DNA of 64,000 bases from Klenkia taihuensis (GCF_900112525.1 NZ_FOMD01000001.1:1512712-1576711); one strand, 5' to 3'. Counted from the first letter of the stretch, positions 29,222 through 40,503 are shown. Notes: generated by a model from the sequence alone, not told the origin. A program made the numbers and translations.

Positions 29222-30328
29222 ATGGCCGCCGTCCCGACCCCGCCCCCCGGTCCGCAGCGACCGGGCCGTGGGCGTGCCCGGGTCGCGGAGCCCTCGACCG
29301 AGGCGCTGCCGCTGGTCGGCCGGCCGCCGGCCGGCGGCGCCGCACGGCCGGTGCCGCCGCTGCCGCGGGTGCTGCCCACCGTGCCCGACGGCGACGGCCC
29401 AGGCGACCGCGACGCAGCCGCCGACGGCGAGGAGCCGCCGGTGACGGCGCTGCCCGACGCACTGGGTGCCGAGGCCACCGGCCGGCCGCCGGCCGAGACC
29501 CCCTCGGGCGCCCCCCGGGTCAGCCGGGCCGGGCGCGACCTGGGCGCCGCCGTCGGCGTCGGTGCCGGGCTCGGCGCGGTGGTCATCGCCTCGCTGTTCC
29601 TCTACCGGCCGAGCTTCCTGCTCGTCGTCGCCCTGGCCGTGGTGGTCAGCGTGACCGAGCTGGTGCGGGCGCTGGACAACGGCGGCTACCGGCCCCCGCT
29701 GCCCCCGGTGCTGGTCGGCGGCGTGCTGATGCTGGGCCTGGCCTGGGTCCGCGGGCCCTCGGGTCTGGTGGTGGCCTTCTTCACCACCGTGGTGGCGGTG
29801 CTGCTCTGGCGGCTGGGCGACGGGCCCGTGGGCTACCTGCGCGACACGTCCGCCGCCGTCCTGGTGGCGCTCTACGTGCCGCTGCTGGCCGGGTTCGCGG
29901 TGCTGCTGCTGGCGCCCGACGACGGCGCGGCCCGGGTGCTGCTGTTCATCGCGACCGTGGTCTGCAGCGACGTGGGCGGCTACGCGGCCGGCGTGCTGTT
30001 CGGCAAGCACCCGATGGCCAAGCGGATCAGCCCGAAGAAGTCCTGGGAGGGCTTCGCCGGGTCGGTCACCGCCTGCGTGCTGATCGGCGTGCTGGTCATC
30101 ACCCTCACCTTCCACGGGCCGTGGTGGGGCGGGGTGGTGTTCGGCGTGGCGATGGCCGCGACCGCGACGGTCGGCGACCTGGCGGAGTCGCTGATCAAGC
30201 GCGACCTCGGCATCAAGGACATGGGCACGCTGCTGCCCGGCCACGGCGGCCTGATGGACCGGATGGACTCCCTGCTGCCCTCGGCGGTCGTGGCCTACCT
30301 GCTGCTGTCCGCGCTCGTCCCGGCCTAG
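29222..30328 (+). CDS. cdsA: Phosphatidate cytidylyltransferase
   Basis: This 368-residue integral membrane enzyme forms CDP-diacylglycerol from phosphatidate and CTP. The first ~100 residues are Pro/Gly-rich and probably disordered and cytosolic. About eight membrane segments follow, with the CdsA signature SLIKRDLGIKDMGTLLPGHG and then GLMDRMDSLL. Conserved place after frr. It overlaps the convergent DUF952 gene by 4 bases. Confidence 0.95.
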   Translation: MAAVPTPPPGPQRPGRGRARVAEPSTEALPLVGRPPAGGAARPVPPLPRVLPTVPDGDGPGDRDAAADGEEPPVTALPDALGAEATGRPPAETPSGAPRVSRAGRDLGAAVGVGAGLGAVVIASLFLYRPSFLLVVALAVVVSVTELVRALDNGGYRPPLPPVLVGGVLMLGLAWVRGPSGLVVAFFTTVVAVLLWRLGDGPVGYLRDTSAAVLVALYVPLLAGFAVLLLAPDDGAARVLLFIATVVCSDVGGYAAGVLFGKHPMAKRISPKKSWEGFAGSVTACVLIGVLVITLTFHGPWWGGVVFGVAMAATATVGDLAESLIKRDLGIKDMGTLLPGHGGLMDRMDSLLPSAVVAYLLLSALVPA

Positions 30329-30657
30329 AGGGGCGGCGGGTCGCCCGCGCCGCGCGGGCGGGGCCAGGGCACCGCGCGGACGACGGCGTCCACCGGCAAC
30401 CGGCCGTACAGGTGCGGGAACCGCATCGCCGCCGGGTCCCCGGGCACGCCGGGCTCCCAGCGGACCGGGTCGGTCAGCCGTCGCTCGTCGACCACCAGCA
30501 GGACGACGTCGTCCCGGTCGTCGAACAGCCGCTGCGCGGGCAGGTGCACCTGCTCGGGCGCGGACAGGTGCACGAAGCCCACCTCGGGCAGCGGGTCGAC
30601 GCCGCCCCGGGCCGAGGCCTGCGCCCAGTCGGGCACGGTGATCAGGTGGAGCAGCAC
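30325..30657 (-). CDS. DUF952-family protein
   Basis: This 110-residue protein has the DUF952 pattern LLHLITVPDWAQA, GFVHLSAPEQVHLPAQR, LVVDERRL and RFPHLYGRLPVDAVV. Members are sometimes annotated as glutathione S-transferase-associated, but the function is unknown. ATG 30657 initiates. It converges with cdsA with a 4-base overlap. Confidence 0.87.
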   Translation of the reverse strand: MLLHLITVPDWAQASARGGVDPLPEVGFVHLSAPEQVHLPAQRLFDDRDDVVLLVVDERRLTDPVRWEPGVPGDPAAMRFPHLYGRLPVDAVVRAVPWPRPRGAGDPPPL

Positions 30658-30696
30658 GCACCGGACTCAACCACCCACCGACCGACCTAGGCTGCC

Positions 30697-31347
30697 GTGG
30701 TGGACGAGCAGGCCGGACCGACCGAGTGGGGGAGCACGGTCGGGGTCGGGCCGTGGGTGGGCCCGTGGCCCCAGGACCCGCGCTACGACCCGCGGTTGCT
30801 GGCCGAGGGCGACCGCCGCAACGTCGTCGACCGCTACCGGTACTGGACTGTCGAGGCGGTCGTGGCCGACCTGGACCGTCGCCGGCACGACTTCCACGTG
30901 GCGATCGAGAACTTCGGCCACGACCTGAACATCGGGACGGTGGTCCGCACCGCCAACGCCTTCCTCGCCGCCGAGGTGCACGTGATCGGCCGGCGTCGGT
31001 GGAACCGGAGGGGCGCGATGGTCACCGACCGCTACCAGCACCTGCGCCACCACCCCGACGTCGCCGGGCTGCTGGACCACGCCCGGGGTGCCGGCCTGGC
31101 CGTGGTGGCGGTGGACAACGGCCCCGGCGCGGTGCCGCTGGAGACCGCCGAGCTGCCCCGGCGGTGCGTCCTGCTGTTCGGCGAGGAGGGCCCGGGCCTG
31201 ACCGCGGAGGCCCGCGCCGGGGCCGACCTGACCGTCTCCATCTCGCAGTTCGGGTCCACCCGGTCGCTCAACGCCGGGGTCGCTGCCGGCATCGCCATGC
31301 ACGGCTGGGTCCGCCAGCACGCCGACCTCACCGGCGGTGACCACTAG
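30697..31347 (+). CDS. SpoU/TrmH-family RNA methyltransferase
   Basis: This SPOUT 2'-O-ribose methyltransferase of 216 residues has motif 1 NFGHDLNIGTVVRTANAF, motif 2 LLFGEEGPGLTAEA and motif 3 ISQFGSTRSLNAGVAAGIA, which form the knotted SAM site. The RNA target is unknown. Two adjacent GTGs (30697, 30700) are possible starts; TAGGCT at 30688-30693 could be a -10 of a leaderless transcript that begins at the second one. Confidence 0.92.
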   Translation: MVDEQAGPTEWGSTVGVGPWVGPWPQDPRYDPRLLAEGDRRNVVDRYRYWTVEAVVADLDRRRHDFHVAIENFGHDLNIGTVVRTANAFLAAEVHVIGRRRWNRRGAMVTDRYQHLRHHPDVAGLLDHARGAGLAVVAVDNGPGAVPLETAELPRRCVLLFGEEGPGLTAEARAGADLTVSISQFGSTRSLNAGVAAGIAMHGWVRQHADLTGGDH

Positions 31348-31435
31348 ATCGCTGTGGGTCGTCGCGCCTCCGCGGTGGACGGACCGGCGGGCGGCAGCAT
31401 GGTCCCGCTCGCCGTGCCCGCCCCGAGGAGTTCCC

Positions 31436-32236
31436 GTGACCGGTCCCGCCGTCCCGCCGCCGGGCGGGTCACCCGACCCCGGCGACGGCTGGGACGACGG
31501 CTGGCTGCCCGACTGGGTGACCGCGACGCCGTCGGGGGAGCCGCCGGCGGCGACGCCCCGGGCACCGGCCCCGCCCGCGGTGCCGCTGGGCCGCCGGGTG
31601 GCGGTCGCCGTGGCCGCGGTGGCGCTGGTCGTCACCGCCGTGCTGCTCGCCGCGGTCGTCGGCGGTCCGGCCGCGGTGCCCGCAGCGACCGGTGCCCCGG
31701 CGACGCCGTCGAGCAGTGCAGCTCCCCGGGCCGGTGCCGTCCCGCTCGGCTCACCGGGCACGGGGCCCGTGTCCACGGCGTCCGCGCCGGTGTCGGCGTC
31801 CCCGGCCGCCGGCGACCCGACGACCGACCCGGTTCCCCGCCCCGCCGCGACGGCGGCCGCGCCCCCGGTCGCGGTCGTCGTCCCGGACCCGCCCGCGCCC
31901 ACCCCCGCGCCTGCGACTCCGGCGGTCACCGACCCGGGCGTCGCCACCCCGCCGGCCGCGGACCCGGCCGGCCCGGTCGTCGCGGCCCCCACGCACGGCG
32001 GCGACACGGGGCCGACCACGGCACCCACGTCGGCACCCACGACGGCACCCACGTCGGCACCCTCGACGGCCCCCACGACGGCGTCCGCGCCGCCGTCGAC
32101 GACCGCCCCCGCGCCGACCGACCCGACCGGTGTGCCGGACCCGAGCACCCCGCCCGCCCCCGACCCCGGCAGCGGTACCGGGAGCGAGCCCGTCGACCCG
32201 GACCCGGTCACCGCCACGGACACCCCCGCGGGCTGA
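31436..32236 (+). CDS. Pro/Ala/Thr-rich single-pass membrane protein
   Basis: I do not recognise this 266-residue protein. A ~55-residue cytoplasmic part with DDGWLPDWV is followed by one membrane segment (RVAVAVAAVALVVTAVLLAA) and about 180 residues of low-complexity Pro/Ala/Thr/Ser sequence, likely extracytoplasmic. It includes short repeats such as APTSAPTTAPTSAPSTAPTT at about 32028-32090. GTG 31436 has GAGGAG 5 bases upstream. It may be a wall-spanning stalk or a glycosylated protein. Confidence 0.65.
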   Translation: MTGPAVPPPGGSPDPGDGWDDGWLPDWVTATPSGEPPAATPRAPAPPAVPLGRRVAVAVAAVALVVTAVLLAAVVGGPAAVPAATGAPATPSSSAAPRAGAVPLGSPGTGPVSTASAPVSASPAAGDPTTDPVPRPAATAAAPPVAVVVPDPPAPTPAPATPAVTDPGVATPPAADPAGPVVAAPTHGGDTGPTTAPTSAPTTAPTSAPSTAPTTASAPPSTTAPAPTDPTGVPDPSTPPAPDPGSGTGSEPVDPDPVTATDTPAG

Positions 32237-32302
32237 GCGGGAGCGATCTCACCCACCCGGCGGGCGCACGACACCCCCGGGCAGTGGGACAGTGGTGCGG
32301 TC

Positions 32303-33496
32303 ATGACTGCCGACACCACCGAGCCCACCGGGGCCCGCGACCCGCTGCCCCTGGTCTTCGAGGCCCCGCGCCGGGCGGCCAAGCCCCCGCGCCACCTCGC
32401 CGACCTCACCCGCGAGCAGGCCCGCGCCGCCGTCGCCGAGCTCGGCCACCCCGCCTTCCGGGCCGACCAGCTCGCCCGGCACTTCTACGCCGGGGTGACC
32501 GACCCGGCCGCGATGACCGACCTGCCCGCCGCTGCCCGCGCCGACCTCGTCGAGGCCATGCTGCCCGGCCTGCTCACCGTGGTCCGGCACCAGAGCGCCG
32601 ACGGCGGCCGCACCCGCAAGACCCTGTGGCGGCTGCACGACGGCGCACTGGTCGAGAGCGTGCTCATGCGCTACCCGGACCGGGCCACGGTCTGCATCTC
32701 CAGCCAGGCCGGCTGCGGCATGGCCTGCCCCTTCTGCGCCACCGGCCAGGGCGGGCTGACCCGCAACCTGTCGGCCGCCGAGATCATCGGCCAGGCCGTC
32801 GCCGCGGCGGCGGCGATGGCCTCGGGGGAGATCCCCGGCGGGCCCGGCCGGCTGTCCAACGTGGTCTTCATGGGCATGGGTGAGCCGCTGGCCAACTACA
32901 ACCGGGTGCGCACCACCCTCGACGCGCTGCTCACCCCGGCGCCGCACGGCCTGGGCCTGGCGCAGCGGTCGGTGACCGTGTCGACCGTCGGGCTGGTGCC
33001 GGCCATCCACCGGCTCACCGAGGAGGGCCTCAACGTCACCCTCGCGGTGAGCCTGCACGCCCCCGACGACGAGCTGCGCGACACACTGGTGCCGGTGAAC
33101 ACCCGGTGGAACGTGACCGAGGTGCTCGAGGCCGCCGACGCCTACGCCCGCCGCACCGGCCGCCGGTACTCCATCGAGTACGCCCTCATCCGCGACGTCA
33201 ACGACCAGCCCTTCCGCGCGGACCTGCTTGGCCGGCGGCTGGCCAAGCGGCTGGCCCACGTGAACCTGATCCCGCTCAACCCGACCCCGGGGAGCAAGTG
33301 GGACGCCAGCCCCCTGCCCGCGCAGCGCGAGTTCGTGGCCCGGCTGCGGGCCCACGGCGTGGCGACGACGGTGCGCGACACCCGCGGCCAGGACATCGAC
33401 GGCGCCTGCGGTCAGCTGGCGGCCAGCGAGGTCCCCGGGATCCCGTCGGTGGCCGCGCCGCAGCCCGAGCTCGAGGAGACCGTGCCCCTCGGCTGA
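32303..33496 (+). CDS. rlmN: Dual-specificity rRNA/tRNA methyltransferase RlmN
   Basis: This radical SAM enzyme of 397 residues methylates C2 of A2503 in 23S rRNA and A37 in tRNAs. It has the 4Fe-4S motif CxxxCxxC in [17 protein letters not shown] (about residue 137), [31 protein letters not shown], and the methyl-carrier Cys in [16 protein letters not shown] 32303. Confidence 0.97.
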   Translation: MTADTTEPTGARDPLPLVFEAPRRAAKPPRHLADLTREQARAAVAELGHPAFRADQLARHFYAGVTDPAAMTDLPAAARADLVEAMLPGLLTVVRHQSADGGRTRKTLWRLHDGALVESVLMRYPDRATVCISSQAGCGMACPFCATGQGGLTRNLSAAEIIGQAVAAAAAMASGEIPGGPGRLSNVVFMGMGEPLANYNRVRTTLDALLTPAPHGLGLAQRSVTVSTVGLVPAIHRLTEEGLNVTLAVSLHAPDDELRDTLVPVNTRWNVTEVLEAADAYARRTGRRYSIEYALIRDVNDQPFRADLLGRRLAKRLAHVNLIPLNPTPGSKWDASPLPAQREFVARLRAHGVATTVRDTRGQDIDGACGQLAASEVPGIPSVAAPQPELEETVPLG

Positions 33497-33510
33497 GCCG
33501 CGGCCTCAGC

Positions 33511-33828
33511 TCACTCCGAGCGCCAGGCGTTCTTCCGGCGGCGCCAGTCCCACACCAGGATCACCAGCAGGCCGGCGGCGATCGCGTTGAGCCAGATGTT
33601 CTCGACGTCGCCCTCGTGGTTGGTGAACTGGAACGAGAACAGGATCAGCGCGGCGATGACCACGCCGATGCGACCCTTCTTGCCGGTCTCGCCGTGCCAG
33701 CCCCAGTCCTCCGGGCGGTCCGCGTCGTGCACCGGCTGCGAGCCGGCACGGACGATGGCCTCCTCGCGGTTGGACTGGGCGACGACGGTCGCGCTGGTCT
33801 GCTGGCCGAGGTGGTCGTTGCCGCTCAC
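33511..33828 (-). CDS. DUF2631-family small membrane protein
   Basis: This 105-residue protein has a polar N-terminus ([35 protein letters not shown]) and two hydrophobic segments, [15 protein letters not shown] and [18 protein letters not shown], ending in Arg/Lys residues. The DUF2631 family is actinobacterial, often beside dxr, and of unknown function. GTG 33828 is inferred from similarity. It is divergent from dxr. Confidence 0.82.
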   Translation of the reverse strand: MSGNDHLGQQTSATVVAQSNREEAIVRAGSQPVHDADRPEDWGWHGETGKKGRIGVVIAALILFSFQFTNHEGDVENIWLNAIAAGLLVILVWDWRRRKNAWRSE

Positions 33829-33894
33829 CCACCCATCATGGCAGGCCCGCACCCGGCGCACGCGGCAGCACGACGGGTCGGCTTGGATGGGTGC

Positions 33895-35091
33895 ATGAGC
33901 GAGCCCCGCACGGTCACCGTCCTGGGGTCCACCGGCTCCATCGGCACCCAGGCCCTGCAGGTCGTGGCGGCCAACCCCGACCGGCTGCGGATCACCGGCC
34001 TGGCCGCCGGCGGCTCGGACGTCGCGCTGCTCGCCGAGCAGGCCCTGACCCTCGGGGTCGACACCGTCGCCGTCGCCCGGGCCACCGCCGCGCAGGACCT
34101 GCAACTGGCCTTCTACGCGGCCGCCCAGCAGCGCGGCTGGTCCGAGGGCCGCTACCGGCTCCCCGAGATCCTGGCCGGCCCGCGCGCCGCCGAGGAGCTC
34201 GCCGCCCGGCCGGCCGACGTCGTCCTCAACGGCATCACCGGCTCGATCGGGCTGGGCCCCACCCTGGCCGCCCTGCACGCCGGGCGGACCGTGGCGCTGG
34301 CCAACAAGGAGTCCCTCGTCGCCGGCGGCGCCCTGGTCACCGCGGCCGCGGCCCCGGGGCAGCTGCTGGCGGTGGACTCCGAGCACTCCGCGCTGGCGCA
34401 GTGCCTGCGCAGCGGTGCCCGGGGAGAGGTGGCCCGGCTGGTGCTCACCGCCAGCGGGGGGCCCTTCCGCGGCCGGTCGGCCGACGAGCTGGCCGACGTC
34501 ACGGTCGAGCAGGCGCTGGCCCACCCGACCTGGGCGATGGGCCCGGTGGTGACCGTCAACAGCTCGACGCTGGTGAACAAGGGCCTGGAGGTCATCGAGG
34601 CGCACCTGCTCTTCGGCGTCCCCTACGCCGAGATCGACGTCGTCGTCCACCCGCAGTCGATCGTGCACTCGATGGTCACCTTCGTCGACGGCGCCACGAT
34701 CGCCCAGGCCAGCCCGCCGGACATGCGGCTGCCGATCGCGCTGGCGCTGGGCTGGCCCGACCGGCTGCCCCACGTGCAGCCCGCCCTGGACTGGACGGCG
34801 GCGTCGGCGTGGGAGTTCGCCCCGCTGGACGACGAGGCCTTCCCCTCGGTGCGGCTGGCGCGGCAGGCGGGGGAGGCCGGGGGCGTCGTCCCGGCGATGT
34901 ACAACGCGGCCAACGAGGAGGCGGTGGCCGCCTTCCTGGCGGGGCACCTGCGGTTCCCAGGGATCGTGCAGACGATCGCGCGTACCCTCGACGCGGCGCC
35001 GGACCTCGGCGTCCCCACCGCCGTCGAGGACGTGCTGGCCGCCGAGAGGTGGGCCCGGGAGCACGCCCGCGCCGCGATCGCCGGAGGCTGA
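33895..35091 (+). CDS. dxr: 1-deoxy-D-xylulose 5-phosphate reductoisomerase
   Basis: This 398-residue NADPH-dependent enzyme carries out the second step of the MEP isoprenoid pathway. Motifs: [73 protein letters not shown] and [23 protein letters not shown] 33895 gives the standard N-terminus. It is clustered with ispG, another MEP gene, on the far side of the protease. Confidence 0.97.
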   Translation: MSEPRTVTVLGSTGSIGTQALQVVAANPDRLRITGLAAGGSDVALLAEQALTLGVDTVAVARATAAQDLQLAFYAAAQQRGWSEGRYRLPEILAGPRAAEELAARPADVVLNGITGSIGLGPTLAALHAGRTVALANKESLVAGGALVTAAAAPGQLLAVDSEHSALAQCLRSGARGEVARLVLTASGGPFRGRSADELADVTVEQALAHPTWAMGPVVTVNSSTLVNKGLEVIEAHLLFGVPYAEIDVVVHPQSIVHSMVTFVDGATIAQASPPDMRLPIALALGWPDRLPHVQPALDWTAASAWEFAPLDDEAFPSVRLARQAGEAGGVVPAMYNAANEEAVAAFLAGHLRFPGIVQTIARTLDAAPDLGVPTAVEDVLAAERWAREHARAAIAGG

Positions 35092-35093
35092 CC

Positions 35094-36482
35094 CTGAGCA
35101 CGATCCTGCTGACCGTCCTCGGGATCGTCGCGTTCTTCCTCGGGCTGCTGTTCTCCATCGGCTTCCACGAGTTCGGGCACTTCTACTGGGCCCGGAAGTT
35201 CGGCATGCGGGTGCCGCAGTTCATGGTCGGCTTCGGGCCCACCCTGTTCTCCCGGCGCCGCGGGGAGACCGAGTACGGCGTCAAGTGGATCCCGCTGGGC
35301 GGCTACATCCGCATCGTCGGCATGATCCCGCCGGCCGAGGAGGGCGAGAGCACGCGCGCCACCCGGATGCGCAGCTTCATCGCCGAGGTCCGCGGGGCGG
35401 CGCTCAACGACGTGCTGCCCACCGACGGCGACCGCGTCTTCTACAGGAAGCCCTGGTGGCAGCGGGTCGTGGTCATGTCGGCCGGGCCGCTGCACAACCT
35501 GCTCCTGGCCGTCGTGCTGTTCACCCTGACGCTGACCACCATCGGCACCCAGGTGCTCACCACCACCCTGGCGTCCGTGCCGGCCTGCGTGCTGCCCTCC
35601 AACGCCGCGACCCTCACCGACGACTACACCGACGAGCAGCGCTGCGGGACCCCGCTGGTCACCACCGGCCCGCAGCAGGGCCAGGTCTGCGAGGAGGGGA
35701 CGGCGGACTGCGCCGTCCCCGCGCAGAGCCCCGCCGCCGAGGCCGGGTTGCAGCCCGGCGACACCATCACCGCCATCGACGGCCGGGAGCTGGACCCCAC
35801 CGCCTGGGACTCCTGGACCCAGGTGCAGACCGCGGTCCGCGCCTCGCCGGACCAGCCGTTGACCCTCACCGTGCTGCGGGACGGCGCGGAGCAGCAGGTC
35901 ACGGTCACCCCCATCCCGAACACCGTGGCCAGCCTGGACGGCGAGGGCACCGTCAGCGCGGGCTACCTCGGCGTGAGCCCCGCCGGCACCCTGGCCCGGC
36001 AGTCGATCACCGAGGTGCCCTCCTACTTCGGCAACATCGTGGCCAACTCCGTGGACCGGCTGCTGGAGATCCCCGAGCGCATCCCGGCGCTGTTCGGCGC
36101 CGCGTTCCTCGGTGACGAGCGCGACGAGAACGGCCCGATCGGCATCGTCGGGGTGGGCCGCATCTCCGGCGAGGTGTTCTCCCTGAGCCAGTTCAGCGGG
36201 CTGGAGAAGCTGAGCTTCTTCCTGGGCCTGCTGGCCAGCGTCAACCTGGTGCTGTTCCTGTTCAACCTGCTGCCGATCTACCCGCTGGACGGCGGGCACG
36301 TGGCCGGGGCGCTCTACGAGAAGGCCCGCTCCACCGTCGCCCGCTGGCGCGGCAAGGCCGACCCCGGCCCCTTCGACATCGCCCGGCTCATGCCGGTGGC
36401 CTACGTGGTCGCCGGCCTGTTCATCGCGCTGTCGGCACTGCTGCTGGTGGCCGACGTGGTCAACCCGATCACGCTGCAGTAG
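35094..36482 (+). CDS. Site-2 intramembrane protease, Rip1/RseP family
   Basis: This 462-residue zinc protease acts within the membrane, typically on anti-sigma factors (Rip1 in mycobacteria). It has HEFGH at residues 25-29 in the first membrane helix, a PDZ domain in the middle (SPAAEAGLQPGDTITAIDGR), and the third zinc ligand motif NLLPIYPLDGGHVAGAL. No ATG, GTG or TTG fits: CTG 35094 has GGAGG 6 bases upstream and gives STILLTVLGIVAFFLGLL; CTG 35088 or GTG 35049 are alternatives, the latter adding an Arg-rich stretch. It lies between dxr and ispG, as in M. tuberculosis. Confidence 0.92.
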   Translation: MSTILLTVLGIVAFFLGLLFSIGFHEFGHFYWARKFGMRVPQFMVGFGPTLFSRRRGETEYGVKWIPLGGYIRIVGMIPPAEEGESTRATRMRSFIAEVRGAALNDVLPTDGDRVFYRKPWWQRVVVMSAGPLHNLLLAVVLFTLTLTTIGTQVLTTTLASVPACVLPSNAATLTDDYTDEQRCGTPLVTTGPQQGQVCEEGTADCAVPAQSPAAEAGLQPGDTITAIDGRELDPTAWDSWTQVQTAVRASPDQPLTLTVLRDGAEQQVTVTPIPNTVASLDGEGTVSAGYLGVSPAGTLARQSITEVPSYFGNIVANSVDRLLEIPERIPALFGAAFLGDERDENGPIGIVGVGRISGEVFSLSQFSGLEKLSFFLGLLASVNLVLFLFNLLPIYPLDGGHVAGALYEKARSTVARWRGKADPGPFDIARLMPVAYVVAGLFIALSALLLVADVVNPITLQ

Positions 36483-36509
36483 GCCGCCCAGGTGGGGGAC
36501 AATGGAGTC

Positions 36510-37664
<1,155 letters not shown>

Positions 37665-37668
37665 CCCG

Positions 37669-38538
37669 GTGACCGTGCTGGGCGCCCGCGCGGCGCGGGT
37701 GCTCGGGGCCGCCGACGAGCGGGCGGTGCGGCAGCTGCTGGCCACCGACCCGGTGGCCACCTGCATGCTGGCCGGCCGGGTCGAGACCCACGGCACCGAC
37801 CCGGCCTCCCTCGGCGCCCCGCTGTGGGGCCTGGACGGCGACGGCAGGCTGGACGCGGTGTGCCTGGCGGGGGCGAACCTCATCCCCTTCACCCGGCCCG
37901 GCTGCGAGGCCGAGGCCGCCCGCGCCTTCGCCGACCGCGCCCGGCGGGCCGGCCGGCGCTGCTCGACCATCGTCGGCCCGGTCGCCGCGGTGGCCCCGCT
38001 GTGGGAGCGGCTGGAGCCGCACTGGGGCCCGGCCCGCGACGTCCGCCCCCGGCAGCCGCTGCTGGCCATCGACGGCCCGCCGCTGGTCGCCGCCGAGCCC
38101 CGGGTGCGCCCGGTCCGGCTGGCCCAGCTGGAGACGCTGCTGCCCGCCGCGGTCGCCATGTTCACCGAGGAGGTCGGGGTCAGCCCGCTGCGGGTCGACG
38201 GCGGGGCCGGCTACCGGGCCCGGGTCACCGAGCTGGTCCGGGCCGGGCAGTCGCTGGCCTGGATCGAGGACGGCCCCGGTGGCCCCGAGGTGGTGTTCAA
38301 GGCCGAGGTGGGCGCGGTGTCGCGGGCCGCCTGCCAGGTGCAGGGCGTCTGGGTGGCCCCGGCCCACCGCGGCAAGGGCATCGGCCAGACCGGCACCGCC
38401 GCCGTGGTGGAGTACGCCCGCCGGTCGATCGCGCCGGTGGTCAGCCTGTACGTCAACGACTTCAACGCCCCGGCCCGGGCGGCGTACCAGCGGGTCGGGT
38501 TCCGCGACGTGGGCACCTACGCCTCGATCCTGTTCTGA
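37669..38538 (+). CDS. GNAT-family acetyltransferase
   Basis: This 289-residue protein has a C-terminal GNAT domain (VQGVWVAPAHRGKGIGQTGT, LYVNDFNAPARAAYQRVGF) and an N-terminal DUF4081-like part (DPVATCMLAGRVETHGTDPA). Homologues follow ispG in actinobacteria, including mycobacteria; the substrate is unknown. GTG 37669 lies 4 bases after the ispG stop. Confidence 0.9.
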   Translation: MTVLGARAARVLGAADERAVRQLLATDPVATCMLAGRVETHGTDPASLGAPLWGLDGDGRLDAVCLAGANLIPFTRPGCEAEAARAFADRARRAGRRCSTIVGPVAAVAPLWERLEPHWGPARDVRPRQPLLAIDGPPLVAAEPRVRPVRLAQLETLLPAAVAMFTEEVGVSPLRVDGGAGYRARVTELVRAGQSLAWIEDGPGGPEVVFKAEVGAVSRAACQVQGVWVAPAHRGKGIGQTGTAAVVEYARRSIAPVVSLYVNDFNAPARAAYQRVGFRDVGTYASILF

Positions 38539-38580
38539 GGCGTCCACCGTCCTGTCGGGGTCCTGTGCCAAGGTGCCGGT

Positions 38581-40500
38581 GTGCGCAGATCACGGGGTGC
38601 TGTCCTGCTGGTGGCGTCGGTCGTGCTGGCCGGCCCGGTGCTGTCGGCGTGCAGCTCCGACGACCCGGCCGACGGTGCCCGCGCCGCAGCGCAGGCCTTC
38701 CTGGACGCCTGGACCGGCGGTGACCTCGAGTCCGCCGCCGGCGACACCGACGACGCCGCGGCGGCAACCACGCTGCTGCAGCAGACCGCCGAGGACCTGC
38801 CCGACGCCACGCTGACCGCCGACCTCGGCGAGGTCGCCGTCGGCGGCGACGGCGACACCACCGCCACCGCCACGTGGACGGCGACCTGGGACCTCGCCGC
38901 CGCCCCCGACTGGACCTACGACGGCACCCTCGACCTGCGCCGCGCCGACGGCGACGCCCCGTGGCAGGTCGTCGCCGAGCCCACCGTGGTGCACCCGGAG
39001 CTGGGGGAGGGCCAGCACCTGCAGCTGGGCCGGTCGCTGCCCGAGCGGGCCCCGATCACCGACGCCACCGGTGCGCCGCTGTTCACCGAGACCGAGGTGG
39101 TGAACGTCGGCGTCGACAAGGCGCAGGTCACCGACCTGCCGTCGCTGGCCGCGGCGCTCGGCGCGGCCACCGGCGTCGACCCGGCCACCATCACCGCCGA
39201 CGTCGAGGCCGCCGGCGAGGGTCAGTTCGTCCCGGTCATCACGCTGCGCCGCGACGCCTTCGAGGCCATCCGTGCCCAGGTGTTCGACCTGCCCGGCGCG
39301 GTCTTCCCGACCTCCACCCGGTTGCTGGCCCCCACCGCCCGCTTCGGGGCCGCCCTGCTGGGCCGGGTCGGCGACGCCACCGCCGAGGTGCTGGAGGAGA
39401 CCACCGGCGAGGACGGCCTGCCGCTCTACGCCGGCGGCGACCAGCTGGGCCTGTCCGGGCTGCAGCGGGCCTACCAGGAGCAGCTGGCCGGCACCGCCGG
39501 GTTCACCGTCAGCGTGGTCAGCCTGGACACCACCACCGGCGACACCGGCACGGTCGTCGGCACGGTCGACCCGGTGCCCGGCAGCCCGGTGCAGACCCCG
39601 CTGGTGCCCGCGATCCAGAACGCCGCCGACGCCGCGGTGGCCGGCCAGTCGCTGGCCACCCACCTGGTCGTCGTCCGGCCGGGCACGGGAGAGATCCTGG
39701 CCGTCAGCTCCAACGAGGCGGCGAACCCCGGCAACGCGCTGAGCGGGCAGTTCCCGCCCGGCTCCAGCATGAAGACGATCACGGCCACCGCGCTGCTGGG
39801 CGCCGGCACCGTCACCCCCGACACCCCGGTGCCCTGCCCGGGCACCACCACGGTCGACGGCCGCGAGTTCGAGAACGAGGACCAGTTCGACCTCGGCACC
39901 GTGTCCCTCACCGAGGCCTTCGCGCAGTCGTGCAACACGACCTTCATCCAGCAGGCGCTCACCCTGCCCGACGGCGCGCTCTCGGCCGCGGCGGCCGGCT
40001 ACGGCGTGGGCACCGACTGGCAGCTGCCGGTCGGCATCTTCGCAGGCGCAGTGCCGGCGAGCAGCACCGGCACGACCGAGGCGGCCGACGCGATCGGCCA
40101 GGGCGAGGTGCTCATGAGCCCCGCGCAGCTTGCGCTGGTCGCGGCCGGGATCGCCAGCGGCACGCCGGCCGCGCCGGTCGAGGTGGTCGGGGCACCCGCC
40201 GCCGGCGCGGCCCCCGCCGGGCCGGGGCAGGCGGTGCTGGACCAGCTGCGGCCGATGATGCGGCAGGTGGTGCTCACCGGCACCGCCCGCGCGCTGGGCG
40301 ACCAGGGTGAGGTGTACGGCAAGACCGGCACCGCCGAGTTCGGGTCGAACGTGCCGCCGGACTCGCACGGCTGGTTCATGGGCTACCAGCTCGGCGGCCC
40401 GCAGGGCGACATCGCCTTCGCCGTCCTGGTCGAGGCGGGGCAGTCCAGCAGCGTCGCCGTCGCGGTCACCGACGCCTTCCTGTCCGGGCTGTCCGGGTAG
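38581..40500 (+). CDS. Penicillin-binding lipoprotein (PBP-lipo type)
   Basis: This 639-residue class B-like PBP has a lipoprotein signal with lipobox LSAC (Cys24), an NTF2-like MecA_N domain (about 30-150), a dimerisation region, and a transpeptidase domain. The catalytic motifs are SSMK (Ser395, Lys398), SCN in FAQSCNTTFI, and KTGT in YGKTGTAEFGS. It cross-links peptidoglycan outside the membrane. The ispG-GNAT-PBP order corresponds to M. tuberculosis Rv2868c-Rv2864c. Convergent with the NRAMP-like gene. Confidence 0.93.
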   Translation: MRRSRGAVLLVASVVLAGPVLSACSSDDPADGARAAAQAFLDAWTGGDLESAAGDTDDAAAATTLLQQTAEDLPDATLTADLGEVAVGGDGDTTATATWTATWDLAAAPDWTYDGTLDLRRADGDAPWQVVAEPTVVHPELGEGQHLQLGRSLPERAPITDATGAPLFTETEVVNVGVDKAQVTDLPSLAAALGAATGVDPATITADVEAAGEGQFVPVITLRRDAFEAIRAQVFDLPGAVFPTSTRLLAPTARFGAALLGRVGDATAEVLEETTGEDGLPLYAGGDQLGLSGLQRAYQEQLAGTAGFTVSVVSLDTTTGDTGTVVGTVDPVPGSPVQTPLVPAIQNAADAAVAGQSLATHLVVVRPGTGEILAVSSNEAANPGNALSGQFPPGSSMKTITATALLGAGTVTPDTPVPCPGTTTVDGREFENEDQFDLGTVSLTEAFAQSCNTTFIQQALTLPDGALSAAAAGYGVGTDWQLPVGIFAGAVPASSTGTTEAADAIGQGEVLMSPAQLALVAAGIASGTPAAPVEVVGAPAAGAAPAGPGQAVLDQLRPMMRQVVLTGTARALGDQGEVYGKTGTAEFGSNVPPDSHGWFMGYQLGGPQGDIAFAVLVEAGQSSSVAVAVTDAFLSGLSG

Positions 40501-40503
40501 CGC

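Noticed and set aside
32015..32100. A CRISPR-like array in the GC-rich repeat tract
   Set aside because: The repeats are short, in frame and have no spacers; they encode Pro/Thr repeats.
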